A DNA stretch of 64,000 nucleotides, taken from positions 1 through 64,000 of the forward strand of contig NZ_SDLT01000034.1 in the NCBI RefSeq assembly GCF_004522235.1. Direction: 5' to 3'. Below, piece after piece: positions 8,462-16,609 of the stretch (positions are counted from its first letter, which is position 1; each line of letters begins with the position of its first letter). A program made the translations under genes and the position numbers. The notes beneath the pieces were generated by a model, which did not search any database, had not been told where the DNA came from, and was given only the letters and a program-made list of their open reading frames with translations. This DNA comes from Amycolatopsis nivea (lineage in GTDB: Bacteria; Actinomycetota; Actinomycetes; Mycobacteriales; Pseudonocardiaceae).

Positions 8462-9345
8462 CATCGGAAGACCTGATCCTGGGCATCGACTTCGGCGGCA
8501 CGAAAGTGGCGCTGGGTCTGTCCGACCGGACCGGCGCCCTGCTGGCCACGCGCCGCCTGGACACCGACGCCGAAGCAGGCGCCGAACAGGTGGTCACGCG
8601 AGCTTTGGCCGCCGCCGCCGAGCTGGTCGCCGGCGCTCCGCTGACCGCGATCGGCGTGGTCAGTCCCGGAATCGTGCTGCCAGACCGGATCCTGCTGGCC
8701 CCGAACGTGCCCGGCTGGGAAGAACTCCACCTGGCCGACCTGGTGTCTGAAGCCTTCCCCGACGTTCCGATCGCGGTCGGCACCGACGCCAAAGCCGCGG
8801 CACTGGCGGAATGGACCTGGGGCACGCTGAAGGGAGCCGACCCCGCGGTCTTCCTCTCCCTGGGCACGGGAATCGCCGCCGCGGTCCTCGTCGGAGGCCA
8901 CCTGCTGACCGGCGCGAACGGGGCGGCCGGGGAGATCGGGTACAACCTGCGCACCCCCCAAGACGCCGACGGATTCGCCAGCGGAGCGGCGCCACTGGAA
9001 GAAGCCGTCGGAGGCCGGTGGCTGGGCACGCGGGCAACCGCGCTGCTCGGCCGCCCGGTCACGGCGGGGGAGCTGTTCGCCTTGGCGCGGGAGAACACGG
9101 AGGCCAAGGAACTGGTCGCTTCGGCGCTGGACGAGCTCTCCATGCACGTCGCCAACCTGGCCATCGCCTTCGACCCCGCCCGGATCGCAGTGGGCGGCGG
9201 GTTGGTCCGGTCGGCTGATGTGCTGCTACCCGCCCTACGAGAACGCCTGACGGCTGCGGTGCCGTTCCCACCGGAGCTGGTGCCTGCGCGGTTCGATCAG
9301 GACGCTTCACTGCTGGGCGCGGTGGCTTTGGCGCTGCGAGAGTGA
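8458..9345 (+). CDS. ROK-family sugar kinase lacking the zinc-binding cysteines
   Basis: A 295-residue ROK kinase, expected to phosphorylate a hexose or amino sugar with ATP. The phosphate loop DFGGTK is at 11-16 and the catalytic Asp110 lies in GTDAKAAALAEW. The second nucleotide loop is SLGTGIAAAV. It departs from typical ROK proteins after GEIGY (159-163): the usual zinc motif of one His and three Cys is absent, replaced by NLRTPQDADGFASGAA. GTG at 8458 overlaps the GH2 stop (GTGA). As the last gene of the operon it probably traps the imported sugar as a phosphate. There is no DNA-binding domain, so it is a kinase rather than a ROK repressor. Confidence 0.85.
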   Translation: MTSEDLILGIDFGGTKVALGLSDRTGALLATRRLDTDAEAGAEQVVTRALAAAAELVAGAPLTAIGVVSPGIVLPDRILLAPNVPGWEELHLADLVSEAFPDVPIAVGTDAKAAALAEWTWGTLKGADPAVFLSLGTGIAAAVLVGGHLLTGANGAAGEIGYNLRTPQDADGFASGAAPLEEAVGGRWLGTRATALLGRPVTAGELFALARENTEAKELVASALDELSMHVANLAIAFDPARIAVGGGLVRSADVLLPALRERLTAAVPFPPELVPARFDQDASLLGAVALALRE

Positions 9346-9350
9346 GACTT

Positions 9351-9391
9351 CCGTGACCGGCGGGGTTGGGCTGACGCTTCGCCGGTCACGG
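9351..9391 (+). terminator. Hairpin terminator of the GH2/ROK operon
   Basis: CCGTGACCGGC and GCCGGTCACGG form a perfect 11-bp stem with a 19-base loop, starting 5 bases after the ROK stop codon. There is no U-tract, which is common for actinobacterial terminators. Confidence 0.6.
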
Positions 9392-9427
9392 GTACCAAAT
9401 CGGTCGGCCTGTTCGCCGGTTGTGGTG

Positions 9428-10060
9428 GGTTGTTTGTTAGCCGCGCTGGGCTGGCTGGGTTTGGCAGCGTTGTTTGCCAGCTGTGGCGGGCTGGCGGCTG
9501 TTTGTTAGACGCGTTGAGCCTGGTTGGAGTGGCTAGCTGCTTTTGCCTGCGCTGTTCGGCAGCTACGTTCGCCCACCGTGGCGGGCTGACGGCTGTTCGT
9601 TAGGCGCGTTGAGCTGGCTGGATTTGCCAGCTGTGCTCACCAGCCGCGGCCGCCAGGACAGTGGGCTCGGAGCCGTTCGCTCGCCCGTGCTGGCTGGCTG
9701 CGTTTGCCTACGGCGTTTGGCGGCATCGTTCGCCAGCTGTGGCGGGCAGGCGGCTGTTTGTTAGTCGCCCTGGGCTGGCTGGGTTTGCCAGCTGTGGTTC
9801 ACCTGCTGCGGCGGGCTCGAATCCGTTTGCTAGCCGTGCAGGCTGGCTGTGTTTGCCTGCGGCATTTGGCAGCTGCGTTCGCCAGCTGTAGCGCGATGGC
9901 TGTTTGCTGGTCGCGCTGGGCTGGGTGGCGTTGGCTAGCCGCCTCTGTCTGCGGTGTTTGCCAGTCGCGGCGGGCTAGGAGCTGTTTGCTAGCCGAATTC
10001 CCCAGCCGCGCTTGCCTGCGGCGTTCGCCAGGCGCCGTGGTCCCGCGTGTTCGCCATCCC
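9428..10060. repeat. Degenerate repeat array, about eight copies, no gene
   Basis: The core GCTGTTTGTTAG, followed by CGCGCTG and GGCTGGCTGGGTTTGCCAGC, recurs in degraded form starting near 9430, 9499, 9594, 9674, 9755, 9825, 9899 and 9982, spaced 69 to 95 bases. Many copies contain GCTGGC...GCCAGC, so each could fold as a hairpin. Base composition is T-rich against the flanking genes. Open frames here translate to Trp/Cys/Leu-rich nonsense with no family features, so I call it non-coding. The stretch from 10060 to 10491 shows no gene or clear structure either. Confidence 0.65.
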
Positions 10061-10491
10061 TCTGGCTAACCTCGAACGGCGATGCCCCGCGCTCACGCTC
10101 CCGCGCGGCGAGCTCCGTGGGTGGTTGCGGCTGACGAGAACCGCGGCCCGCTGCGGGCCAGGAACCTGCCCCCGAATCGTAGCGTTGCCGGGCGCTCCAA
10201 TCGCAGAACTTGCCCAGCTGCTAGCCGTGCCAGATCGCGTCTCGCACCACCGCCTATGCCACCCGTTCCTTCCCACCCGAGGCTCGGTCAGCATCCGTCC
10301 TGACTCGGTGAGCCCCGTGCCGCCTGTCGGCCGCGCAGGCCCGCCGCCTAGCCCTGCCAGACCGCATCTCGCGCATCTTCCCCCGCCCTCCAGCCGCGCA
10401 CTTCGCCCTTCTTCGCCAGGCCCCTGACCAGCCGAAACAGCCGCTAGATCCAACCTGGCAGCACCGCGCACCGATCTGGCGCCCAAGAAGT

Positions 10492-11061
10492 GTGGACGAG
10501 GAGCTGCGGGTAGCCGTGCTCGTCGCCAGCACCCGGGAGGGCCGGGTCGGCGGCGAGATCGGCCGATGGTTCGTCGAGCGGGCCGCCGGGCACGGCGGGG
10601 TGGTGCTCGACGTGCTCGACCTCGCGACGTTCGCGATCCCGGCCCGGTTGCCAGCCGAGCCGACGGCCGGCATGGCCGGGTTCGCGAAGCGGATCGCGGC
10701 GGCCGAGGCGTTTGTGGTGGTCACGCCCGAGTACAACCGCAGCTTCCCGGCGTCGCTGAAGCAAGCGATCGACTGCGCGTACGAGGAATGGCGGGCCAAA
10801 CCGGTCGGCTTCGTCTCCTACGGATACCGCGCGGGCGGCCGCTACGCGGTGGAGCATCTTCGGGATGTCTTCACCGAACTGCACACGGCGACGGTGCGGG
10901 ATTCGGTGTGTCTCGACCTGCTCGAGCACGAATGCGGCGACCCCGGCGCGGGTCCGCACGGCGAATCCGCAGGCCACGCGGCCTCTGCTTTGCTGGACGA
11001 ACTGCTCTGGTGGGGCCTCGCGCTGCGCGACGGCCGGCGCGCGCGGCCGTATCGCGGATGA
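10492..11061 (+). CDS. NADPH-dependent FMN reductase, flavodoxin fold
   Basis: A 189-residue flavodoxin-like reductase. The N-terminal VLVASTREGRVGGEIGRWF is the FMN-phosphate loop and VVVTPEYNRSFPASLKQAID is the family signature that holds the isoalloxazine ring. It would reduce FMN, quinones or azo compounds in the cytosol using NADPH. GTG at 10492 is preceded only by a weak AAGAAG. The gene ends 23 bases before the ABC transporter ATPase, in the same direction, and could be cotranscribed with it. Confidence 0.85.
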   Translation: MDEELRVAVLVASTREGRVGGEIGRWFVERAAGHGGVVLDVLDLATFAIPARLPAEPTAGMAGFAKRIAAAEAFVVVTPEYNRSFPASLKQAIDCAYEEWRAKPVGFVSYGYRAGGRYAVEHLRDVFTELHTATVRDSVCLDLLEHECGDPGAGPHGESAGHAASALLDELLWWGLALRDGRRARPYRG

Positions 11062-11084
11062 AGAACTGAGGGGAAGGACAAGAC

Positions 11085-12068
11085 ATGAGCAACGCTGCCG
11101 GGGAACCGGCGATCGAGACTTCCGGGCTCGTCAAAGTGTTCGGCGAGACCCGGGCGGTCGACGGGGTCGACCTCGTCGTGCCCGCCGGAACCGTGTACGG
11201 CGTGCTCGGGCCCAACGGCGCGGGCAAAACCACCACCGTCCGGATGCTCGCCACGCTGTCGCGTCCGGACGGCGGCGAAGCGCGGGTGTTCGGCCACGAC
11301 GTGGTGCGCGAGGCGGACGCCGTGCGCAGCCGGGTGAGCCTCACCGGCCAGTACGCCTCGGTCGACGAAGACCTGACCGGGCAAGAGAATCTGGTGCTGC
11401 TCGGCAAATTGCTGGGGCATCGCACCGCCGCCGCGCGCGATCGGGCGGCTCAGCTGCTCGCGGCGTTCGGGCTCACCGACGCCGCGCGCCGGCAGGTGAA
11501 GAACTACTCCGGCGGCATGCGCCGCCGGCTCGACATCGCCGCGAGCATCCTCAACACCCCGGACCTGCTGTTCCTCGACGAGCCGACCACCGGCCTCGAC
11601 CCGCGCAGCCGCAATCAGGTGTGGGACATCGTCCGCGCGATCGTCGCGCAGGGCACCACCGTCCTGCTCACCACGCAGTACCTCGACGAGGCCGACCAGT
11701 TGGCTTCGCGGATCGCGGTCATCGACCACGGCCGCGTCATCGCCGAGGGCACCAAGGGCGAGCTGAAAGCCTCGGTCGGAGTCGGTGCCGTCCACTTGCG
11801 ACTGCGGGACGCCGACCAGCGCGCGACCGCCGCCGAAGTGCTGGAACGCGCGCTGTCCGCCACCGTGCAACTGGATCCCGACCCGGTCGCGATCACGGCG
11901 CGGCTGTCGTCGGACGCACACGAAGCCGCCGCCGATCGCGCGGCGCGGGCTCTCGCGGAACTCGCGAAGGCAGGCGTCACCGTCGACACGTTCTCGCTCG
12001 GCCAGCCCAGCCTCGACGAGGTTTTCCTGGCTCTCACCGCCCGCACAGCCACCGAGGAGGCGGCGTGA
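11085..12068 (+). CDS. ABC exporter ATPase, DrrA type
   Basis: A 327-residue ATP-binding subunit of the daunorubicin-resistance (DrrA) group. The Walker A is GPNGAGKTT, the ABC signature is YSGGMRRRLDIA, the Walker B is LLFLDEPTTGLD, and the long C-terminal region is typical of DrrA. ATG at 11085 follows GGGGAAGG. It overlaps the permease gene by four bases (GTGA). The pair forms a drug or lipid exporter in the membrane; the cargo is unknown. The large STAND regulator is downstream on the other strand, but no biosynthetic cluster is evident. Confidence 0.9.
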   Translation: MSNAAGEPAIETSGLVKVFGETRAVDGVDLVVPAGTVYGVLGPNGAGKTTTVRMLATLSRPDGGEARVFGHDVVREADAVRSRVSLTGQYASVDEDLTGQENLVLLGKLLGHRTAAARDRAAQLLAAFGLTDAARRQVKNYSGGMRRRLDIAASILNTPDLLFLDEPTTGLDPRSRNQVWDIVRAIVAQGTTVLLTTQYLDEADQLASRIAVIDHGRVIAEGTKGELKASVGVGAVHLRLRDADQRATAAEVLERALSATVQLDPDPVAITARLSSDAHEAAADRAARALAELAKAGVTVDTFSLGQPSLDEVFLALTARTATEEAA

Positions 12069-12910
12069 CCACCGTCAAGGAACCCGATCTCGACCTCGCG
12101 GCCCCGAAACCGGACGAGCTGGCCGCGGTCCTGCTCGCCACCGAACGCCCGCCGCGGCCGAGCGCGCTGTCCGCGTCGTTCTCCTTCGGCTGGCGGGCGG
12201 TGCTGAAGATCAAGCACGTGCCGGAGCAGCTGTTCGACGTCACCGCGTTCCCGATCATGATGACGCTGATGTTCACCTACCTGTTCGGCGGCGCGCTGGC
12301 CGGTTCGCCGACGCAGTACCTGCAGTTCTTCCTGCCGGGCATCCTCGCGTCGAGCGTCGTGATGATCACGATGTACACCGGCGTCGCGGTGAACACCGAC
12401 ATCGCGAAGGGCGTGTTCGACCGCTTCCGCACTCTCCCGATCTGGCGGCCGGCCCCGATGGTCGGCTACCTCCTCGGCGACGTGCTGCGGTACCTGATCG
12501 CGTCCGTGGTGATCATGGTCGTAGGCCTGATCCTGGGCTTCCGCCCGGACGGCGGCGTCGGCGGCGTGGCCGCGGGAGTCCTGCTGCTGCTCGTGTTCTC
12601 GTTCGGGCTGTCGTGGGTGTGGACGATGTTCGGGCTGCTGCTGAGGTCCGAGAAATCGGTGATGGGCGTCAGCATGATGGTGATCATGCCGCTGACGTTC
12701 CTCAGCAACATCTACGTCGACCCGTCCACCATGCCCGGCTGGCTCCAAGCCGGCGTCTCGGCCAACCCGATCAGCCACCTGGTGACGGCAGTGCGCTCGA
12801 TGATGTCCGGCACCTGGGACGGCGGCGCCATCACGTGGACGTTGATCGCGTCGGTCGCGCTGACCGCGGTGTTCGGGACGCTGACAATGCGGCTGTACAA
12901 CCGAAAGTGA
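12065..12910 (+). CDS. ABC-2 type exporter permease, DrrB type
   Basis: A 281-residue membrane subunit with six hydrophobic segments after a 45-residue cytosolic N-terminus. The family pattern is clear: FPIMMTLMFTYLFGGALAGS in the first helix, the coupling region IAKGVFDRFRTLPIWRPAP, and the late motif ANPISHLVTAVRSMMSGTW. GTG at 12065 lies inside the DrrA stop, so translation is coupled and subunit ratio probably fixed. Confidence 0.9.
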   Translation: MTTVKEPDLDLAAPKPDELAAVLLATERPPRPSALSASFSFGWRAVLKIKHVPEQLFDVTAFPIMMTLMFTYLFGGALAGSPTQYLQFFLPGILASSVVMITMYTGVAVNTDIAKGVFDRFRTLPIWRPAPMVGYLLGDVLRYLIASVVIMVVGLILGFRPDGGVGGVAAGVLLLLVFSFGLSWVWTMFGLLLRSEKSVMGVSMMVIMPLTFLSNIYVDPSTMPGWLQAGVSANPISHLVTAVRSMMSGTWDGGAITWTLIASVALTAVFGTLTMRLYNRK

Positions 12911-13261
12911 CCTTGCTTCGCGGGAGGCCGTGCGGTCGCGGACCGGACGGTCTCCCGGACAGGTCAGGGCTTCAAACGGCGGGGGAGAGGACGTAGGAGA
13001 ACCGGCGGACGGCCGGAATCCAGTGCTGGAACCGGGAAAGCGTGTCGATGCGCAGCGTGGCCGACACGTGGCCGACACTTGGGTGAGGCCGCGATGCAGC
13101 TGACGCCAGTCCCGCTGCGTCGCATTTCCTCAGCGACAACACCGAATCTGGTGACTGCCAAGCAGTCGTGGTTCCGCTCGGTCTGCTCGCCGCGCCGGGG
13201 CACTTTTCCCTTCTTTCCCTTCCCCGGTGCCCGGCCTGGTCGCGGCAGGACGCACCGGCGG
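12911..13261. other. Intergenic region after the ABC exporter
   Basis: Opens with a terminator hairpin (12921-12957). An 11-base unit GTGGCCGACAC is repeated head to tail at 13057-13078. Open frames on the minus strand (for example one ending in RRFSYVLSPAV at 12972) have no start supported by a ribosome site. I see no convincing gene. Confidence 0.5.
12921..12957 (+). terminator. Terminator hairpin after drrB-type gene
   Basis: CGGGAG-G-CCGT pairs with ACGG-T-CTCCCG around an inner CGGTC/GACCG stem. It begins 11 bases after the permease stop codon. Confidence 0.6.
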
Positions 13262-16200
13262 TTACAAGCGCCAGGCCATAGGCGTCTCCGGTTGGTAGCT
13301 GCAGGACGAGCCGGTCGTGATGGTGTGGCGGAGGTGGTCGGCTAGTTCCGGGTGGAGGTCGGTCAGTTTGCGGAGGGTGTCGCGGATGCGGGCGGTCACG
13401 GCTTTGCGCGCGCGTTCCGTTTCGTCGCCGAGGCGGCGGGTTCGGCCGGACAGGCCGGTCGACGTTCGGAGTTCGTCCAGCAGGGCGGCGCGTTCGGTGT
13501 CCAAGGTGGCGGCTTTCGCGTCGACGCCGCGGAGAGTGGCGGCGTCGATGGCTTCGTCCAGGTGCTCCAGGCGGCGGCGGTAGGCGGCTTTCGCGGTGTC
13601 GTCCAGGATTGGGTCGCCGCTGAAGCTGCGGGTGGCTTCGGCTTCTTGGCCGCCGTCGGGGGCGAGCAGTTGTGCGGCGGGGATCTCGGTGCCTGGTCTG
13701 CTCAACAGGAAGTTCAAGTCTCGCAGGCCTTTCGCGTCTGGCATGCGTACTTCGCGGTCGGCGAAGCGCAGGGTCCAAACTGAGTCGGTTCGGTGGAATT
13801 CGTTCGGGGCAACGGGTGGTGGCGGCGTCGTGGGGCGGGGGTGGGCGGTGATGTGGTGCAGGCCCAGTTCGGCGGCTTCCGCGGTGACGGCCTCGGCCAG
13901 GGCGGTGGCGCGGTCGCTGTCGCCTAGGTCCAGCAGCGTGCTTGCCAGGTGGTTGCGGGCTTCGACGGCCCACGGGCGGGCGCGCAGCCGGTCTGCGGAG
14001 CGGGCGGCGGAGGTGAAATGGGCGGCAGCTGTTTCGTGATCGCCCAGGGTTTTGTGCAACAGGCCGGTCCACAGGTCTACCGGGCCGCTCAGTTCGCAGC
14101 CGTACAGGGAGACCAGCCATTCTCCGGCGTGTGGGGAAAGCTCGCGCAGCAAGCGTTCGGCTGCTGCGCGGTCTTTCAGCACGACGGCGGCTTGGGCTTG
14201 GCAGCGCAGCCACAGCGGGGTGAAGACGCGGGCGTACGGGCCGTCTGCGAGTGCTTCGGACAGTTCGTGCCGGGTGGTGGCGGCGTCGCCGGCGAGGGCC
14301 GCGGTGAGGGTGCGCAGCAGGGCTGGGTGCGGGAAACCGGTGTCGGCCATTTTGGCGGGCAGTTCGGCGGCTTCGGCGAAGCGGCCTTGCACTAGCAGCG
14401 CGCTCCAGCGCAATTGGTCGGGCATGTAGCCGTAGTCGTTGCTGCCGAAGATTTCCGGGGCGGCCAGTGCTTCCTTGAGTGCTTCGTCCGCTTCGGCGAA
14501 GCGGCCGCGGAAGGTGCAGATGATGCTGCGGTCGATCGCTTCCGCCAGTTTCGCGGCTCGCACGCCTTCGTCGGCGATCCCTTGGAACAGGTGGAATTGG
14601 TCCAGGTACCGCGGATCTCCCTGTTCCAGCATCGCGACCCACTTGAGCGAGGCCGCGAAGAACTCGTTCTCCCGGTCGCCGGTGCGTCGCGCGATGGCGG
14701 CGAGCTCGTCGGTGAGCCGTTCGCGTTCAGCGCCGCTGCCCAGGCCCCAGATCGCGTCGTGTCTGGCCCATAAGGTGAATGCCAGCGCGTCGTCGTCCTC
14801 ATCGTCGCGGGCGAGGATCGTGGCGCGGGCGGTGAGTTCCAGTCGGATGCGGTCCAGCGAGAGGGGTTCGGCCGCGTTGCCGCCGCACAGTTTTTCGTGT
14901 GCTTCGCGGAGAACTTGAACGGTGAACTCGTGCCGGACGCCGCCGGTGCTGAATTTCGACAGGGTGAGGGCGGCGCGGGCCAGGAGGTTCGCGTTGTCTT
15001 CTTGGCGAGCCAGGGCGACGGCTTCCTCGCAGAGCAACCAGGCTTCGTCTTTCACCTCGAAGCGCCACAGTGCGGTGGCCAATTCCAGCGCGACGACGGC
15101 TTGGCTGCGTTTGTCCGCCGCTCGTTCGCGGGCTCGGCGCAGGTGCGCGATGGATTCCTCGAAGGCCATCCGGGCGCCTGCGTCTTTGGCCGCGGCGAGC
15201 AATAGCCGGACTGCTTGCTTCGGGTCGAGGTCGGTATGGGCGAGGTAGGCGTGCCGGGCGCGTTCGGCGACGCCGACCAGGGCCGGGGTGTGTTCACCGG
15301 CGCGCACGACCGCTGCGTGGCGGCGTTGTGCTTCGGCAGGCGTCAGTTCGGCGTATCTCGACTCCCGTACGAGGTCGTGCGCGAAGGAGAAGCGGCCTTC
15401 GCCGAGTGCGATCACGAGCCGAGCGGCTACGGCGCGGGTGAGCAGGTGGTCGACCTGTGCGGCGGGCGCAGCGGCGGTGGCGGCGAGCAGGTGGAGCGAG
15501 AATTCGCGACCGAGCACCGCGGCGTTGGTGAGCAGTTCGGTGACTGGGCGGGGGAGCAGGGACAGCCGCCGCTGTAGTGCGTCCGCGACTCCGGGCGCGA
15601 CCGCGGACACTGTGCTCCCGCTGCGCCACAACCGCGCCGTCTGCTCGACGAAGAACGGGTTGCCGCCGGTGCGGCGCTGCACTTCGGTGGCCAGCTCGGC
15701 GCCCGGCTCCACGCCCGCGGTGCGGCTCATCAGCTCGGCGACCCCGGTTTCGTCCAGGCCGGTGAGCGTGATCGTGGTTGCTTTCGCGACCAGCGGCAGC
15801 ATCAGCTCGTGCAGCGGATGGCTGGGCGCGTCCACCTCGACATCGCGGTACGTGCCGATGAGCAGCAGCCGTTCGAACCACGTGTGCCGGGCCGCGAATT
15901 CGAGCAGCCGCAGCGACGCCGGGTCAGCCCAGTGCAAATCGTCGAGGATGACGACCACCGGTCGGTCTTGGGCCACCGTGACCAGCGCGCGGGTGACCGC
16001 GTCGGGCAGCTGGAACCCGTCGTCGGCCGGTTGTTCGGGGGTTTCGCCGAGCAGTGCGGACAGCGTCGGCGAGCTGGCGACGGCCCATTCGTGCGGCGCG
16101 GCCTCCCGGCGCAATGAGCGCATGACCTGGACCCATGGCCAGTAGCCCGGCGCGGCCCCGGACTCCCAGCACGTGCCGCCGAGGACGAGCGCGCCTGCCT

Positions 16201-16357
16201 CGCGCGCGTCGTCGGCCAGTGCGCTGACCAGCGTGGTCTTGCCGATCCCGGCCTCGCCGGTGACCAGGGTGAGGCCGCCGTGGCTGGCGGTGGCGCGCGA
16301 GAGCTGCGCACGCAAGGTCGCGGCGGGGTGGGCCCGCCCGATCAGCGCCGCAGTCAT
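13262..16357 (-). CDS. Large STAND/AAA ATPase regulator with helical repeats, no LuxR HTH
   Basis: A 1031-residue signal-transduction ATPase of the type found in large LuxR-like activators. Walker A GEAGIGKTT is near residues 34-42, Walker B VVVILDDLHWAD near 134-144, and sensor segments follow (LLIGTYRDVE). From about 360 to 850 there are helical tetratricopeptide-like repeats. The usual C-terminal LuxR helix-turn-helix is absent. Instead there is the actinobacterial module that runs from WTLRFADREVRMPDAKGLR through RARKAVTARIRDTLRKL to TGSSCSYQP. It is presumed to sense a ligand or partner and act as a regulator. It diverges from the P450 gene across 252 bases, which may be its target. Confidence 0.8.
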   Translation of the reverse strand: MTAALIGRAHPAATLRAQLSRATASHGGLTLVTGEAGIGKTTLVSALADDAREAGALVLGGTCWESGAAPGYWPWVQVMRSLRREAAPHEWAVASSPTLSALLGETPEQPADDGFQLPDAVTRALVTVAQDRPVVVILDDLHWADPASLRLLEFAARHTWFERLLLIGTYRDVEVDAPSHPLHELMLPLVAKATTITLTGLDETGVAELMSRTAGVEPGAELATEVQRRTGGNPFFVEQTARLWRSGSTVSAVAPGVADALQRRLSLLPRPVTELLTNAAVLGREFSLHLLAATAAAPAAQVDHLLTRAVAARLVIALGEGRFSFAHDLVRESRYAELTPAEAQRRHAAVVRAGEHTPALVGVAERARHAYLAHTDLDPKQAVRLLLAAAKDAGARMAFEESIAHLRRARERAADKRSQAVVALELATALWRFEVKDEAWLLCEEAVALARQEDNANLLARAALTLSKFSTGGVRHEFTVQVLREAHEKLCGGNAAEPLSLDRIRLELTARATILARDDEDDDALAFTLWARHDAIWGLGSGAERERLTDELAAIARRTGDRENEFFAASLKWVAMLEQGDPRYLDQFHLFQGIADEGVRAAKLAEAIDRSIICTFRGRFAEADEALKEALAAPEIFGSNDYGYMPDQLRWSALLVQGRFAEAAELPAKMADTGFPHPALLRTLTAALAGDAATTRHELSEALADGPYARVFTPLWLRCQAQAAVVLKDRAAAERLLRELSPHAGEWLVSLYGCELSGPVDLWTGLLHKTLGDHETAAAHFTSAARSADRLRARPWAVEARNHLASTLLDLGDSDRATALAEAVTAEAAELGLHHITAHPRPTTPPPPVAPNEFHRTDSVWTLRFADREVRMPDAKGLRDLNFLLSRPGTEIPAAQLLAPDGGQEAEATRSFSGDPILDDTAKAAYRRRLEHLDEAIDAATLRGVDAKAATLDTERAALLDELRTSTGLSGRTRRLGDETERARKAVTARIRDTLRKLTDLHPELADHLRHTITTGSSCSYQPETPMAWRL

Positions 16358-16497
16358 GTCCGGTTCCTCCCTTTCTCTCCGAGCCTCTCACGGGACTCGC
16401 CTCGTCGTCGCGTGCTTTCACCGGCTGCGACCGGCTGGTCACGCAGGTCGCTGCCGATGCGGGCCATTCTGTCCGGGGGGTCTGACAATTCCCGGGA

Positions 16498-16537
16498 CCC
16501 GTCACCTGGCCGGGTGACGGGAGTCCACAGTGGACTC
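16498..16537. promoter_or_regulatory. Two adjacent palindromes in the STAND/P450 divergent region
   Basis: CCCGTCACC and GGTGACGGG form a 9-bp stem with a 6-base loop at 16498-16521. It abuts the 17-base palindrome GAGTCCACAGTGGACTC at 16521-16537. They lie about 140 bases from the regulator start and about 75 from the P450 start. They could be operators or structured leaders; the second is an instance of the palindrome that recurs through the window. Confidence 0.4.
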
Positions 16538-16609
16538 GCGCTGGTCACAGGGTGACGGGCGTCTCCGCCCGGGACCGGCGGAAGGGGTGGTTGCGGTACT
16601 GTCGCCGCC

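Noticed and set aside
8458..9345. ROK gene as the operon's repressor
   Set aside because: No N-terminal helix-turn-helix; the protein starts directly at the kinase phosphate loop.
9543..10069. Small plus-strand ORFs (73, 76 and 121 codons) in the first repeat array
   Set aside because: They follow the repeat period, lack ribosome sites and give Trp/Cys/Leu-rich sequence unlike any protein.
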